Part shown: piece by piece, positions 1-12,538 of the stretch
Layout of the letters: every line of letters starts with the position of its first letter
How positions within the stretch are numbered: position 1 is the stretch's first letter
Assembly: GCA_019059635.1 (NCBI GenBank)
Contig: JAGVRJ010000002.1
Span: 558,001-622,000, forward strand
Reading direction: 5' to 3'
Length of the DNA: 64,000 nucleotides
Source of the DNA: Proales similis
Lineage: Eukaryota; Rotifera; Eurotatoria; Ploima; Proalidae
Translations under genes and position numbers: made by a program
The notes under the pieces: model-generated
What the model saw: only the letters and a program-made list of their open reading frames with translations
What the model was told of the DNA's origin: nothing
The model's database searches: none

Positions 1-252
1 CTGCCCAAAGAGTATGCCCGGTACTACACAGTGGATCATGTGCAAGCCAAGGCCAATCCGGACCGGTTTAAAATACTTAGCGAGTCGAGCAAAAAACTAA
101 AGACTCAGGGATTATCGGAAGGCTTGAACTCGACAGTCTACGAGCTGGTCCGCATTGAAAAGAAGTCTCTGTTCACACACATATTTGTTAATTACAATCG
201 CGAGCATTATTTGAACAAAACGCTGAAATCTAGTGGCAATGTTAAAGGATAA
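1..252 (+). CDS. beta-1,4-galactosyltransferase family, 3' end only
   Basis: Partial: the open frame runs in from the left edge and stops at 250-252. The 83 visible residues match the C-terminal end of beta-1,4-galactosyltransferases: an NPDRF segment, then a GLNSTVYEL stretch and a final LFTHIFVNY strand, which correspond to the family's NPxRF, DGLNSLxY and LYTxIxVD elements. These Golgi type II enzymes move galactose (or GalNAc) from UDP-sugar to terminal GlcNAc. The catalytic part lies outside the window. The next gene downstream on the same strand ends in the same way, so the two are tandem paralogues. Confidence 0.75.
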   Translation: MPKEYARYYTVDHVQAKANPDRFKILSESSKKLKTQGLSEGLNSTVYELVRIEKKSLFTHIFVNYNREHYLNKTLKSSGNVKG

Positions 253-528
253 TCACATTTTGCTATTTCGTTTGTTGCCATTTAGAATGTCAATGTCGGC
301 CCACGTTCTGGTTTAACGATCAAGCCACATTTGCATGCTTTGCGTGCGTGCATGCGAGCCAATTAAAAATGTTTCTTCTTTTCTTTCTGTCGTCGGGGTT
401 TGAATAAAAAGATGCGAAAAATCATTGATGCATGCGCGATGCAAGAGAAAGCAATGACCAATACACAAGTCTAGGGCTCGATTAGAAATGAAATAAAATC
501 GACCACTTATAATAAATTCAGTGGCAAA
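253..528. other. intergenic spacer between galactosyltransferase genes
   Basis: About 275 bp containing the 3' UTR of the first copy and the upstream region of the second. A possible polyadenylation signal (aataaa) lies at about 402-407. I saw nothing else. Confidence 0.4.
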
Positions 529-1768
529 ATGGGACACTTTCATCCTCAATTTACGTTGAGCGTCAACAAGTTATATTTGGGTCCGATATTTCGAAAAATA
601 TGCCGCGTTTCTTTGTTTATATTCATCGCAGTCTTGTTCATCTACATGAAATCAATATCCAGATATATCCAAAGTCAGCGCATGGTACATTTCGTTGGCA
701 CCGATCGACTCGAGTATACAACCTGCAAAGCGGACATGTTGCAGAGATTTGCACACTGGTCACCGAGCAGCATTGAACTGAATATTTCTCAAATAGAAAC
801 AGTGATCAAAAACGAAAGAATTATTTTGCAGAACGGCGGTCTTTACAAGGTTGAACAGAACTTGGAATGCATCTCCAATTACAGTGTGGCCATTATCGTT
901 CCCTATCGTGATCGAGCAAGGAATTTGAACATATTTCTGCGCGACATGCATCTATTCATGCCAGCGCAGTTTGTCAACTACAACATATTTCTAATCGAGC
1001 CGATCGAAGGCATTCGGTTCAGTAGAGGCTTTCTGCTCAATATCGGCTTTGTTGAGTTGCTGAATATGGAGAAAGAGCTCGGCTTGCGGTGGGATTGCTT
1101 TATCATGCACGATGTAGACATGATACCGGAAAGTTTGGAAATAACTTACAGATGCGATAAAGAATTTCCCTTACATTTGTCCACTGCTCCCAGTCAGTTC
1201 GACTACAAGTAATTGGACATGAGAGCACGAATGAATTGCGCTAAAAATGGTTGCTTTAGACTTCCGTATGACACTTATTTCGGCGGAATTTCCGCATTCA
1301 CCAAAGAGCAGTACACCAGAATAGGCGGATTCTCTAATCTTTTCTTCGATTGGGGCGCCGAAGGTAAATAAGCGATTAATCGAACACGGCTCACGATTCA
1401 CGGGTAATGATTGGCTTGTCAAGATGACGACATGTTTCTGCGAACCCAGCTAGTCTATCCGAGGATATCTAGGCCCAAGAGACCGGCCAAATACAAAAGC
1501 AACTCACATAGCTTGGCAAAGTACTCTGAAAATCGGTCGGTGCACAGTGTTATGAACTCAATTTCAAAGCGAAGAAATTTATAATTTCAATTCTAGAATC
1601 ACACTTTTGGAGTATTTAAAGTCATTGAGGGACGCCGGCCAACCGCTCAAAGATGGCCTCAGCACTCTTCAATACAAGGTGGTAAATACAGAGCGTCAGC
1701 CACTGTTCACTCGCATATTCGTTTATTACAATCAATCGCTTTATAAAATAAAATTAGACAAAAACTAA
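529..1768 (+). CDS. beta-1,4-galactosyltransferase-like, type II Golgi enzyme
   Basis: Exons 529-1208, 1260-1363, 1424-1535 and 1597-1768, with introns of 51-61 bp. An N-terminal cytoplasmic tail is followed by a single hydrophobic anchor (about residues 24-40, VSLFIFIAVLFIYM), as in type II glycosyltransferases. The catalytic domain shows VPYRDRARNL, FSRGFLLNIGF, the metal-binding DVDMIPE (family DVD motif), LPYDTYFGGISAF and, after intron 2, an acidic EDDDMF. The usual WGWGGEDDD is reduced to DWGAEDDD. Family role: beta-1,4 transfer of galactose onto GlcNAc in the Golgi. The Tyr before FGG is the residue linked to a UDP-Gal donor in mammalian B4GALT1, so galactose rather than GalNAc is my inference. 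The donor of intron 3 (gtcggt) is weak, so that junction could be off by a few codons. It converges on the next gene with only about 40 bp between stop codons. Confidence 0.8.
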
Positions 1769-1808
1769 AAGCGGAGAAACAAAATGTGAATAAAAACTGC
1801 CGAACTAA

Positions 1809-3272
1809 TCAGAAGCGATTTATTCCTTCGAGCTCAATTCGCTGATTATTAAATTCTTCCTTTTTGACGCGATATTTTCTAAACAGAATGAACACGAACA
1901 CGCCTGTCAGAATGAATACGAGTCCACCAACAATGCTGAATATGATTGTGTTTGTGGCGTCCGCTGGCTTTTTGGTTGTGGTGCCTGTCACAATAACCAG
2001 CGTGTCCGGAGTAGTGCTTGATGGTCGATCCGTGCTTGGCCTCGTCGAAAGAGATGAACCTTCAGTTGGCTGCGTCTGAGTGGTTGTGTCTAAGGAACGG
2101 CAGTCTCCAATTCGCTTGTCAAAGTCGCATTTTTTGACCGCCTCTTGAATAGTTTCATTAGAATAGCATTCTCTGGTCGAGTCGGTCAAGAGCGATTGCG
2201 GGGACGAATGATTGCCGTAGAACTGAATGAGCCAGATTAGAGTGCAGCTGCATTCTAGATCCTGCACTGAGTCAATGACCGGGTAAACATCTCGTTCATG
2301 AGGGAACTTGTAAAATAGGCAAAAGTCTTCCTCCGGAAATGTGTAATTTGACTGCTTGTCGATCAGGATCAGTTCGAAGTCGGCATTTTTCTTGCTGTTC
2401 AAATTCTCAAGCCACTTTAATTTGGTTTGTTTCAATGACGCTTCAAAATTGTTCAAGCTCAGTTCTAACTTATGCAAAAGCTCGTAAGCTTCAAATGAAA
2501 ACTCGTTGATCTCGGTCAGGACTGTTTCAAAATCATCTTCCGACTGCTCGTAGCTGATCGACTCGGATTTTTGGAAAACAGCGAAATCGAGCAGGTTGTA
2601 GTCGAGTTTACTCAACGAGCTTTGCTGGATAGCCAAGTTCCTGACGGTTGAATAAAGATCCGAAATGTAATTTAGCTTGCCAAAATCAAGCCTATTCGAA
2701 TCGGTCATGTTTTTCAAGGTTAAAGTTTCCATGTCGGCTCTCAGAAATACAAGTGGACAAGTGATTCCGTCGTATTGCACCGCCTCGCCCAGTTCAACTT
2801 GATTAAACTGGGAAAACAGTGGAATTAAATAGGACTCGATTTGATCGCTCTTGCAAAATTTGTTGAGCGACTGATTCTGATAGTAGAAGTTTATGGTCGA
2901 ATCATCGATCAGCAGCTTGCCGCCGCTTTTGCGAAGCACCTGGAACGGGTTGGCTTTAAGGTCAAATAGAATGAAGTTGCGTAGAGTAACGTCGTAGCCC
3001 TCTTCAAAATTCGGTCGAAGAACGTCTATGTTTAGTGGGCCAGCTTCGAAGGCACCATTGGCTTGGGCGTTCAACTCGAACGCTTTTATCTTATGTTTGC
3101 TGTCTAAGCTGTTGAACTTGAGATCGGCTAAGGTGAAAAAGTTTTCGCATACAAGACGCTGCTCATTGAGTTGACAATAATCGTTGAGCTTTAATGCGCT
3201 CGCAGCAATTGTGAGTAAAATTTGCGCGAGAAAGATCCAATCAATAAGCTTTGTCCCATTTATACGGGCCAT
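1809..3272 (-). CDS. LRR-type single-pass membrane protein
   Basis: A single 487-residue exon starting at an ATG. A signal peptide (about residues 12-27) is followed by a Leu-rich ectodomain with spaced cysteines and several N-glycosylation sequons. Next comes a cysteine module around residues 345-400 (CSCTLIWLIQFYGN) that resembles the C-terminal cap of extracellular leucine-rich repeats (CxCxxxWL). Then come a Ser/Thr-rich, probably O-glycosylated stalk (about 400-435), one transmembrane helix (about 443-466) and a short basic tail (RKYRVKKEE). The repeats themselves are too diverged for me to count. I infer a cell-surface receptor or adhesion protein and cannot assign a named orthologue. 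Confidence 0.6.
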   Translation of the reverse strand: MARINGTKLIDWIFLAQILLTIAASALKLNDYCQLNEQRLVCENFFTLADLKFNSLDSKHKIKAFELNAQANGAFEAGPLNIDVLRPNFEEGYDVTLRNFILFDLKANPFQVLRKSGGKLLIDDSTINFYYQNQSLNKFCKSDQIESYLIPLFSQFNQVELGEAVQYDGITCPLVFLRADMETLTLKNMTDSNRLDFGKLNYISDLYSTVRNLAIQQSSLSKLDYNLLDFAVFQKSESISYEQSEDDFETVLTEINEFSFEAYELLHKLELSLNNFEASLKQTKLKWLENLNSKKNADFELILIDKQSNYTFPEEDFCLFYKFPHERDVYPVIDSVQDLECSCTLIWLIQFYGNHSSPQSLLTDSTRECYSNETIQEAVKKCDFDKRIGDCRSLDTTTQTQPTEGSSLSTRPSTDRPSSTTPDTLVIVTGTTTKKPADATNTIIFSIVGGLVFILTGVFVFILFRKYRVKKEEFNNQRIELEGINRF

Positions 3273-3612
3273 TTCTTCTATTCGCTTTTGGAGTGAGTAA
3301 GAACGCGTAATAAGTCTCTATTTGGGTTTGGCTTTGATTTTATATTTTTCTCTCTCTCTCTCTCTCAAACTCTTTCTCAAAATCGGATGAGAAGTTATCA
3401 ACTCTGACGAACTGATAAGTTGATCATTATGGATAGCACGTGAGACATTTGGTCTCGTTCAAATAGCTCGTTAACCGCGTGACGCAGCTATTTGATTTGG
3501 CGCAATCTTGATCAATCGATAAATACAAAAACGAGTTCATTTTAATTTTCGGTTTATTTGGCAATCAGAGGCATAAAAGAGGAGAGAGCTCGACACTGGC
3601 GGCCAGCGGCAC
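3273..3612. other. gap with (TC)n tract
   Basis: This 340 bp lies upstream of the LRR gene and downstream of the peroxiredoxin stop. It has a tctctc microsatellite at about 3350-3366 and probably holds the LRR gene promoter and the peroxiredoxin 3' UTR. No coding sequence was seen. Confidence 0.4.
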
Positions 3613-4437
3613 TTAATCTTTTACTTTGCTGAAATACTTCAGCTTTTCGGCCGGGTCAGGAATGATCGTCTTGTCGCCTGGCTTCCATCCGGCTGGGCAC
3701 ACTTCGCCGTGAAGGTCGGCGTACTGAAATGCTTGCAGCAGACGAAGGGTCTCGTCGACCGATCGGCCGACTGGCAAATCGTTCATGGTTATCTGACGAA
3801 CAATCGCCTTGCCGTCGATGATGAACAGGCCTCTAAGCGAGTGGCCGAGATGTTCAAGGTAAACGCCGTAGTCTTTTGAGATTTGATGAGTCAAATCCGA
3901 GAGCAGCGGAATGTTGACGTGGCCAAGTCCGCCCTGCTTTCTGGGCGTGTTGACCCAGGCCAAATGAGTGAATTTGGAATCGGTCGACACGGCTACAACT
4001 TCGGCGTTGAGTTTGCGGAATTCGTCCACTCGATCACTGAACGCAATTATCTCGGTCGGACAGACGAACGTAAAGTCCAGCGGGTAGAACAGAAGGATAA
4101 GATATCGGTCGACAAAGTCGGAGAGTTTGATGTCTTGGAATTCACCGTTCACAACGGCAGTACCGCTGAAAAACGGTGCTGGCTTAAGAACTTAAAAAGC
4201 AAGAGTTTTATTTGAGAGAAATTTAGTGCGCAAATAAGTAGGCCAACTTTTGACTTTGCTTGAATAGACGTCCGTTCCATAGGCAGGCGGATTATTGATT
4301 GCATGTGCAGCGGCTTCGGTCGCTTCCTTGGTAACTGCTGATTTGTCTATGGGCTGGTCACATCGGGCGCCGCTGTCTTGACTCGCACACAAAGAGCTCA
4401 AGGCGGCGATAAGAACAAAAATCGCTAGGTTTGTCAT
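3613..4437 (-). CDS. PRDX4: 2-Cys peroxiredoxin, secretory (PRDX4-like)
   Basis: Two exons, 4248-4437 and 3613-4190, joined across a 57 bp intron so that the frame reads KVKILKPAPFF, which lines up with the start of the thioredoxin-like core in PRDX4. The N-terminus has a hydrophobic signal peptide (about residues 2-18) and a roughly 40-residue extension with one cysteine, which points to the ER/secretory peroxiredoxin 4 rather than cytosolic PRDX1/2. Catalytic motifs: [13 protein letters not shown] with the peroxidatic Cys, and [11 protein letters not shown] with the resolving Cys near the C-terminus. Role: reduction of H2O2 and organic peroxides through a disulfide-linked dimer, tied to oxidative folding in the ER. 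The C-terminal YFSKVKD resembles the family tail. Confidence 0.88.
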
Positions 4438-4574
4438 CGCGCGGGATGATATTTCGCTACGTGGCTACTTTACGAAACTGTATTCAAACGTTCTTTTCTA
4501 TTTTTATTTTCTATTATGCTGAATGGCTTGCGCGTTCGCAACAAATAATTATGGGCACATCAAAATGCAACGAG

Positions 4575-6455
4575 TCAGCGAGCGCTGAACAGCTTCTCGA
4601 GTGCAGCATTAAATTTGGCGATCGATATCGGGTCCAGCTCCTCGGAAAGATTTTTAAACGACTGAAAATAGAACTCGGGCTGATTGACTTTCATCTCGTA
4701 CAATTGTTTCAGTACGAGGCCGTCACAATCAGCCAATTGCTTTATGAGGCTCGGGTTTATTCGATTTTCTTTTAGCCACTGTTCTACTTCGAACTGGTTC
4801 ATGTTTTGCTTTGCTCTGCTTTGACTGTCTGGCTTGATTAGGCTAACATCGCCAACAGCAGTGGGGTTTATCGCAGCGTCGATGGCCGGCAGCTCAAAAA
4901 GCGGCCTAATCTCGTTGAGTAAACGTCTCAGACATTCGTCGTACTCGTATTTCATAAAGTTGACGAAAATCCTGGTGCCGATTAGCATGCCCAGCCAACC
5001 GTCCACATTCTCGTAGCCTTGCTGCATTATAAGCGGAATGATTGGCTTGTTGAGCTTAAACGCATACTGAGCCTCTGCCTGGCAATTGATGCTTTGTCTG
5101 TACTTTTCCGTGACACAGATCAGCACACATTTGCTCTTTTCGACTGCACGAGCCATCGCTTCCAGGCTCGAGCCGCGAATGTTGTTCACATCGATCCAGA
5201 TGGAGTATCCGCTTTGCTCCAGTGATTCTTTGACTCGAAGGCACAGAGGCCGGCTGGCGCTGTTGTAGCTAATCATTACGTGGTCTCCCTCACTTTTCTC
5301 GGCCTGGTGCCCCTCGATGTTCCAGAGGACTTTGCTGCAGAGCGATTTCAGCTGAGCGAACTCGTCTCGTTCAGGCGCTTCTCTAAGTATCTGCAGCAAC
5401 TCGGTGTCACCACGCGTGTCTTTGGCGATCTGTTCGTCAAATGTCAACTGAGCCAGCAGATTGAGGCACTTTTTGAGCTCGAAATAGTTGGCCTTGCGAG
5501 CAATACGAACAATCAGGTTCTTGATGCCTTTTTGAAAGTAAAGCTCGGCTCTGAACTGCTGATTTATGGACAAAAAGTACAAGACGGTTAGCATGGCTGT
5601 TAGCTTTCTGGCCACTTGAGTCTCGTCTGTAATCGAATGTATTTGAGCATTTAGAGTGACACCGTCGTCGTCTACTTGGGATCGAAGTCGGTTGAATTCG
5701 TTCCGATCAAAGCTGTCGGCAATCACCTTCAAATACTCTAAAATCAGATCAGAGGCTTCGTGGATTTCTTTGATTTGCTCAATTTGGGTGTCGTTGGCCA
5801 CCCGGCTCATGATCGATATGCAGTCGTATTTAGTCGAGCTTTTCAAATGTAAAAGCCGCACAAGAGTGTTGACCACGCCGGCCTGAGTCCAGACCTGTTT
5901 GAACTCACTCGACAGACTGGACAGACAGTTTAGATCAAGCAGTAATATGTTGATTAGATCGTGCTCGCTTCTCTTTTCGAATCTAATTCGCGAGCTCAAA
6001 TGTTGATTGACGAACTGCTCGTCGGCAAGGAACGTGGTTATCGACTTGAGGCCTTGTTCAGTTTGAAACAGACGCGAGAACTCGATTGAGAGGCGAAATG
6101 CCAAATTGAGTACGTAGATGATGAGAGCAAACACGACTGCGTTTCGTTTGCCTTCTTCTTCTATTTTCTTCAGCTTTTTATGCGGCACTGAGCAATCGGC
6201 AAAGTCAAGAGTGGAGCGCTTGGTGTAAAGCTTTTGTAGAATAGATATGGCACTTAGATGAAACTGATGCCGAATCAATAGATTGAAATCGAAACTTGGC
6301 GACATCTTTTGTTTGTCCAGTTTGAAGACCAGCTCGACAAGCTCTTCTGAGACAAACGGGTCGTCCAGAGCGGCGAGCTGCCAAATTCTTGCCAGAATCA
6401 ACTCGACGTTTTCGTCATCAGATTTGGGCGCTTCTTCGTCTAGAATCGAAATCAT
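4575..6455 (-). CDS. ARM repeat-TIR-SAM protein
   Basis: A single 626-residue exon. The first ~390 residues are helical and Leu-rich, in the style of armadillo/HEAT repeats. From about residue 392 a TIR domain begins (VMISYNSASRPLCLRVKESL), followed by GYSIWIDVNNIRGSSLEAM, VLICVTEKY and NCQAEAQYAF, and ending near IPLIMQQGY and GWLGMLIGTRIFVNF. About residues 550-622 (QWLKENRINPSLIKQL, then LYEMKVNQPEFYF) look like a SAM domain. The Glu in QAEAQYA sits where the catalytic Glu of NAD-cleaving TIR domains such as SARM1 lies, so NADase activity is possible but is an inference. The order ARM-TIR-SAM differs from SARM1 (ARM-SAM-SAM-TIR). Proteins of this order are, to my knowledge, frequent in spiralians, with roles mostly untested. 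Confidence 0.75.
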   Translation of the reverse strand: MISILDEEAPKSDDENVELILARIWQLAALDDPFVSEELVELVFKLDKQKMSPSFDFNLLIRHQFHLSAISILQKLYTKRSTLDFADCSVPHKKLKKIEEEGKRNAVVFALIIYVLNLAFRLSIEFSRLFQTEQGLKSITTFLADEQFVNQHLSSRIRFEKRSEHDLINILLLDLNCLSSLSSEFKQVWTQAGVVNTLVRLLHLKSSTKYDCISIMSRVANDTQIEQIKEIHEASDLILEYLKVIADSFDRNEFNRLRSQVDDDGVTLNAQIHSITDETQVARKLTAMLTVLYFLSINQQFRAELYFQKGIKNLIVRIARKANYFELKKCLNLLAQLTFDEQIAKDTRGDTELLQILREAPERDEFAQLKSLCSKVLWNIEGHQAEKSEGDHVMISYNSASRPLCLRVKESLEQSGYSIWIDVNNIRGSSLEAMARAVEKSKCVLICVTEKYRQSINCQAEAQYAFKLNKPIIPLIMQQGYENVDGWLGMLIGTRIFVNFMKYEYDECLRRLLNEIRPLFELPAIDAAINPTAVGDVSLIKPDSQSRAKQNMNQFEVEQWLKENRINPSLIKQLADCDGLVLKQLYEMKVNQPEFYFQSFKNLSEELDPISIAKFNAALEKLFSAR

Positions 6456-7360
6456 TTCAACTCAAAAGGCAAACGCACTAGCCGAACGAACAAAACTACT
6501 ACTTGGTTGCCGTCTGTTGCCAAGGGCAGCGTTTATGCATCAAATTGAAGCGATTCATTTGAGATAATTTGAACAGCGAACTTGACAAGGAGGAACGTGT
6601 GGTTTGAACAAGTTAAATTTAACTTGATCTGAGCTTCGACCATTCGAACCAGAAGAAGGAAAAGGAACAAGATTGAAGGGACAAGAAATTCGCTTTATTT
6701 TGTTGCTGTTGAGAAGTTACAAGTTTTATTGTGTTGTGCTTATCATTTGTCAAGTTCTCAATGTAACTATACATTCATACATTAAAACTGATAAAAACAG
6801 CGTGCAATTGTGATTGGGTTTTGGTGAGAGTGTGTATGCCAGTGTGCTTGAAAGATTTAAGCACGCCTATCGATCTAGATTGCAAATAGCTGCTATTCGA
6901 CACGGTGGCAATAAAAATGCCCAGTCGACATCTGTGCGATGGCTTTAAGAGAGTGTGGATATAGCGATTAAACAAAATGCAATTAGGATAAGCATTTGAA
7001 TGAAAGAGTTTAGAGCTCATTAAGGAGCTAAATAATAATGACGATTAAACGCGCTAGGTGTGGAAGTAGAGCAAGAGCGCAAGTAAACGCAGCTTTGTTT
7101 GTTTGTTTGTTTCCATTTTCTCAAAGGCGGTCGTGACGTCTCGTGTGAGCCAGAAAGGCCGGTTAATAAAAGCGGCGGTCAGTCGCAGACACAACTCAGC
7201 CAAGAGGAAGAAGTAGAAGAAGGTCAGGCAGGGCGCGCAGAATGCCAAGGGCGAGCGAAGAGTATATATTCAAATAATATAGAAATAAATGCTCAATAAA
7301 ATCAAGAAGAAGAAGAAGATATAGACATCGATCATAATTACAAAGAAGCGCTGGCCGAGC
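6456..7360. other. intergenic, no gene seen
   Basis: About 900 bp between the TIR gene start and the Groucho stop codon. It should contain the 3' UTR of Groucho (minus-strand aataaa signals occur as ttattt/tttatt on the plus strand) and the TIR gene promoter. The longest open frames (64-94 codons) show no protein-like composition. Confidence 0.4.
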
Positions 7361-9897
<2,537 letters not shown>

Positions 9898-11308
9898 CTT
9901 GCTCTTCACGCTGGCTACGTAAATGTGGAGATTGAGACTTGCTCGCTTTTGCCTGCTTTGATTAGTTTCTTCTCAACTTCACAACGTTCGCTCGCTTGCA
10001 CACTCTCACGATTTCAAACAACGTTCTGCTCGGCGCGCTTCAGATGAACATTAACTTAATTGTTTGTCAAATGACATGGGTCTAAACAAAGCGTTAAGTA
10101 GTCGACTGTTTAAAAATCTTGTTGCAGCATCGAGCTTGAACGGCGTCTGGGCGGCTCGAGGCCAAGTTCGGTTTGATTTTGACCTGCGCTATACTGAGCC
10201 TAATCGTAATCGTGAGTGGATGCATCATGTTGCGACCATGCTAATGTATGCATGTTCGGCTGGATGTATAATGAAGAAGGTCGAAGACTGCTGGGGCGGC
10301 CGAGTATCGATTTTTGCTTAATTCACATTCGCCGTCTCCTCCTTCGACCCGGCCATTGTTCCCGGCTTGTTCCCAATCGGCCGCATCTTAACTTTCTTCA
10401 CACATGTACTCATATAACCCAATTGAACTCCTCAACGTATTTATAGCACAACAAACTCCCCATACACACACACACACACACATTCGAGATTGGCCATTCA
10501 TGATGTTGCAGCAACCACTCGTCAAGGCGAGATGTTTATCTTCGCTCCCATAATCTATTCCACGGCTCTCTCCAGTTTGTTTACACAAGTGAAACATTTG
10601 GACTAGAAGCTCACTGCGTGCGTGTGTTTACATAGCCGCACGTAGCCTAATTAAATCAGACCTAGCTCAACAAGCATAGGCTGAATCGACTCACCAAGTC
10701 TAGCGACCCATGTTTGAATACACTTATTGTCGAGGGAAGTGGGAAAATATCGAACCCATCTCTCTATTTAGCCGCTGTTCCCACAAATTTCATCCAAATT
10801 CAGATGAGAATTCAAAGATCAAAGCCGATAATTATGATCTGAAATTGAAATTCAAATTTTTTTCCCTCCAAATTTAAATTGATGCCAGCGCAACAACATA
10901 AGGCAATGGCTGGCGATAAATCGAGCGTCAATTTGAGACAATAAAGTCGATCGAGAAACTAATTATGAAGGCAAACAGATGGCCGTGAATAGAAATTGTG
11001 AAAAATTATAATTTTTTTGAAGCTATGCGAATCGGCAAGCACCTTGGAAATTTTTAGGCTATCGTTTGTGCTTTCTCCTTCCAAACCGGTTCGGAGCATA
11101 CCTGAGTAAATTAGAAATTTTCCGCTCAAGCTCGTTGATCATAATTTTCGTTGAGTGTGTGAATAAAGTTTTGATTGAAAGCCACATTCAAACGAATAGT
11201 TAGACAGAAAAAGGAGAAAGAGAGCGAAATAAAGACCGACCGAGGAGAGGAGAAAAATGAAAAGTTGAGGTCTTTGTTGGTGGTGAGATAAGGCAGAGAA
11301 AGCGAAAC
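9898..11308. other. divergent promoter region, gene-free
   Basis: 1.4 kb between the start of Groucho (-) and of ethanolamine kinase (+), so it serves two divergent promoters. It holds a (CA)n tract at about 10464-10482 and AT-rich stretches at 10800-11020. The open frames here (up to 85 codons) lack any protein signature. Confidence 0.45.
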
Positions 11309-12391
11309 ATGTCGAACGATATATATCTAGAAACGAGGATAGCCGAAAACGAGCTCGAGGCGAAAACAAAGGAGCTCATGAGGCATGTGCGTCCGGGAAG
11401 TGAAAGTGAACAACTAGTGGTAACGAAGCTCAGCGGCGGCATCACCAATCGTCTGGTCGCTTGCTATGAACAATCCAAAGGACTGGACACGAGCGAAACA
11501 GTCCTCTTTCGTCTCTATGGCCACAAAACCGAACAGTTCATATCGCGTCAAGTGGAGATAAACACAATGCAGCTGATGAGCAAGTGCTCTTTGGGACCTC
11601 CGTTTTACGCGAGATTTGCCAACGGCATTTGCTACGGCTATCTGCCGGGCTGCATACTCGACCAGAAGCTGGTCTACGATCCCAATGTTTACCCCAAAGT
11701 TGCGCAGTCGATCGCACTGCTCCATTCTCAGAATTTCGACAAGAGCAAATGCGGAAGAGCCGAGCTCGCTTTTCTGTTTCCCAAGATCGCCGACCTCATT
11801 GCTCTTGTTAAGGCTGACTATGTGCAGCATATGGCAGACATGGACGAGAAAAGCCTGGCAGTTATGCCGACTCGAGATCAGATAATAAAAGAAAGCGAGT
11901 GGCTAGAGCAGGTTGTGAGTGAGATGGCGCGACAAAAGGCAATAAAAATAGTTATGAGCCACAACGACCTCCTGCTGGGCAACATTGTCTACAACCAGAG
12001 AGAGGGCACCGTTAAGTTTATCGACTACGAATACGCTGCGGACAATTTTCAAGCGTACGACATTGCGAATCATTTTAATGAATTTGCCGGCGTGGACGCG
12101 CCCGACTATTCTTATTTTCCGGACAAGGAGTATCAATTAAATTGGATAAACATTTATCTCAAACGATTTAAAGAGCTTGTGGACGGCAGCAGCGAGGCAG
12201 CGTCGGTCGACGAGGCCGAGGTGAACGAATTTTATGATCAAGTCAACCTGCTCACGCTGGCCAGCCATCTTATGTGGGCCACATGGAGTTTGGTTCAAGC
12301 TCAAAACTCGCGAATCGATTTCAATTTCGTCAATTACGCCCTCACTCGCTTCAATGAATATTTCAGACGCAAGAGTGCTTATATGAATTAG
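11309..12391 (+). CDS. ethanolamine kinase
   Basis: A single 360-residue exon of the choline/ethanolamine kinase family. An N-terminal lobe contains TKLSGGITNRL (nucleotide-binding loop) and VLFRLYG. A phosphotransferase (Brenner) motif SHNDLLLGNIVY and metal-binding FIDYEYA mark the catalytic core (about residues 215-250). YDIANHFNEFAG and the C-terminal ASHLMWATWSLVQA are also typical. The HNDLL signature and short length favour ethanolamine kinase (ETNK/easily shocked) over choline kinase. It phosphorylates ethanolamine in the first step of the CDP-ethanolamine (Kennedy) route to phosphatidylethanolamine, in the cytosol. A polyadenylation signal aataaa lies at 12460-12465. The gene converges on the folate receptor-like gene. 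Confidence 0.93.
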   Translation: MSNDIYLETRIAENELEAKTKELMRHVRPGSESEQLVVTKLSGGITNRLVACYEQSKGLDTSETVLFRLYGHKTEQFISRQVEINTMQLMSKCSLGPPFYARFANGICYGYLPGCILDQKLVYDPNVYPKVAQSIALLHSQNFDKSKCGRAELAFLFPKIADLIALVKADYVQHMADMDEKSLAVMPTRDQIIKESEWLEQVVSEMARQKAIKIVMSHNDLLLGNIVYNQREGTVKFIDYEYAADNFQAYDIANHFNEFAGVDAPDYSYFPDKEYQLNWINIYLKRFKELVDGSSEAASVDEAEVNEFYDQVNLLTLASHLMWATWSLVQAQNSRIDFNFVNYALTRFNEYFRRKSAYMN

Positions 12392-12538
12392 CGCTCTGAA
12401 TAATATGCGAGCAGCGTTTGCATCCGTACGACAGGCGCCCTTGGCGCTCATGGCTGATAAATAAACGCTTAAATAAATTTTTTCTTTTCATTCATATTTG
12501 AAATTTATTAAAGAAATCTCGAATTTGAATTTGTTACA

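Noticed and set aside
10064-10446. Overlapping open frames of 85 and 76 codons upstream of ethanolamine kinase
   Set aside because: No family signal, and they sit in a probable divergent promoter region.
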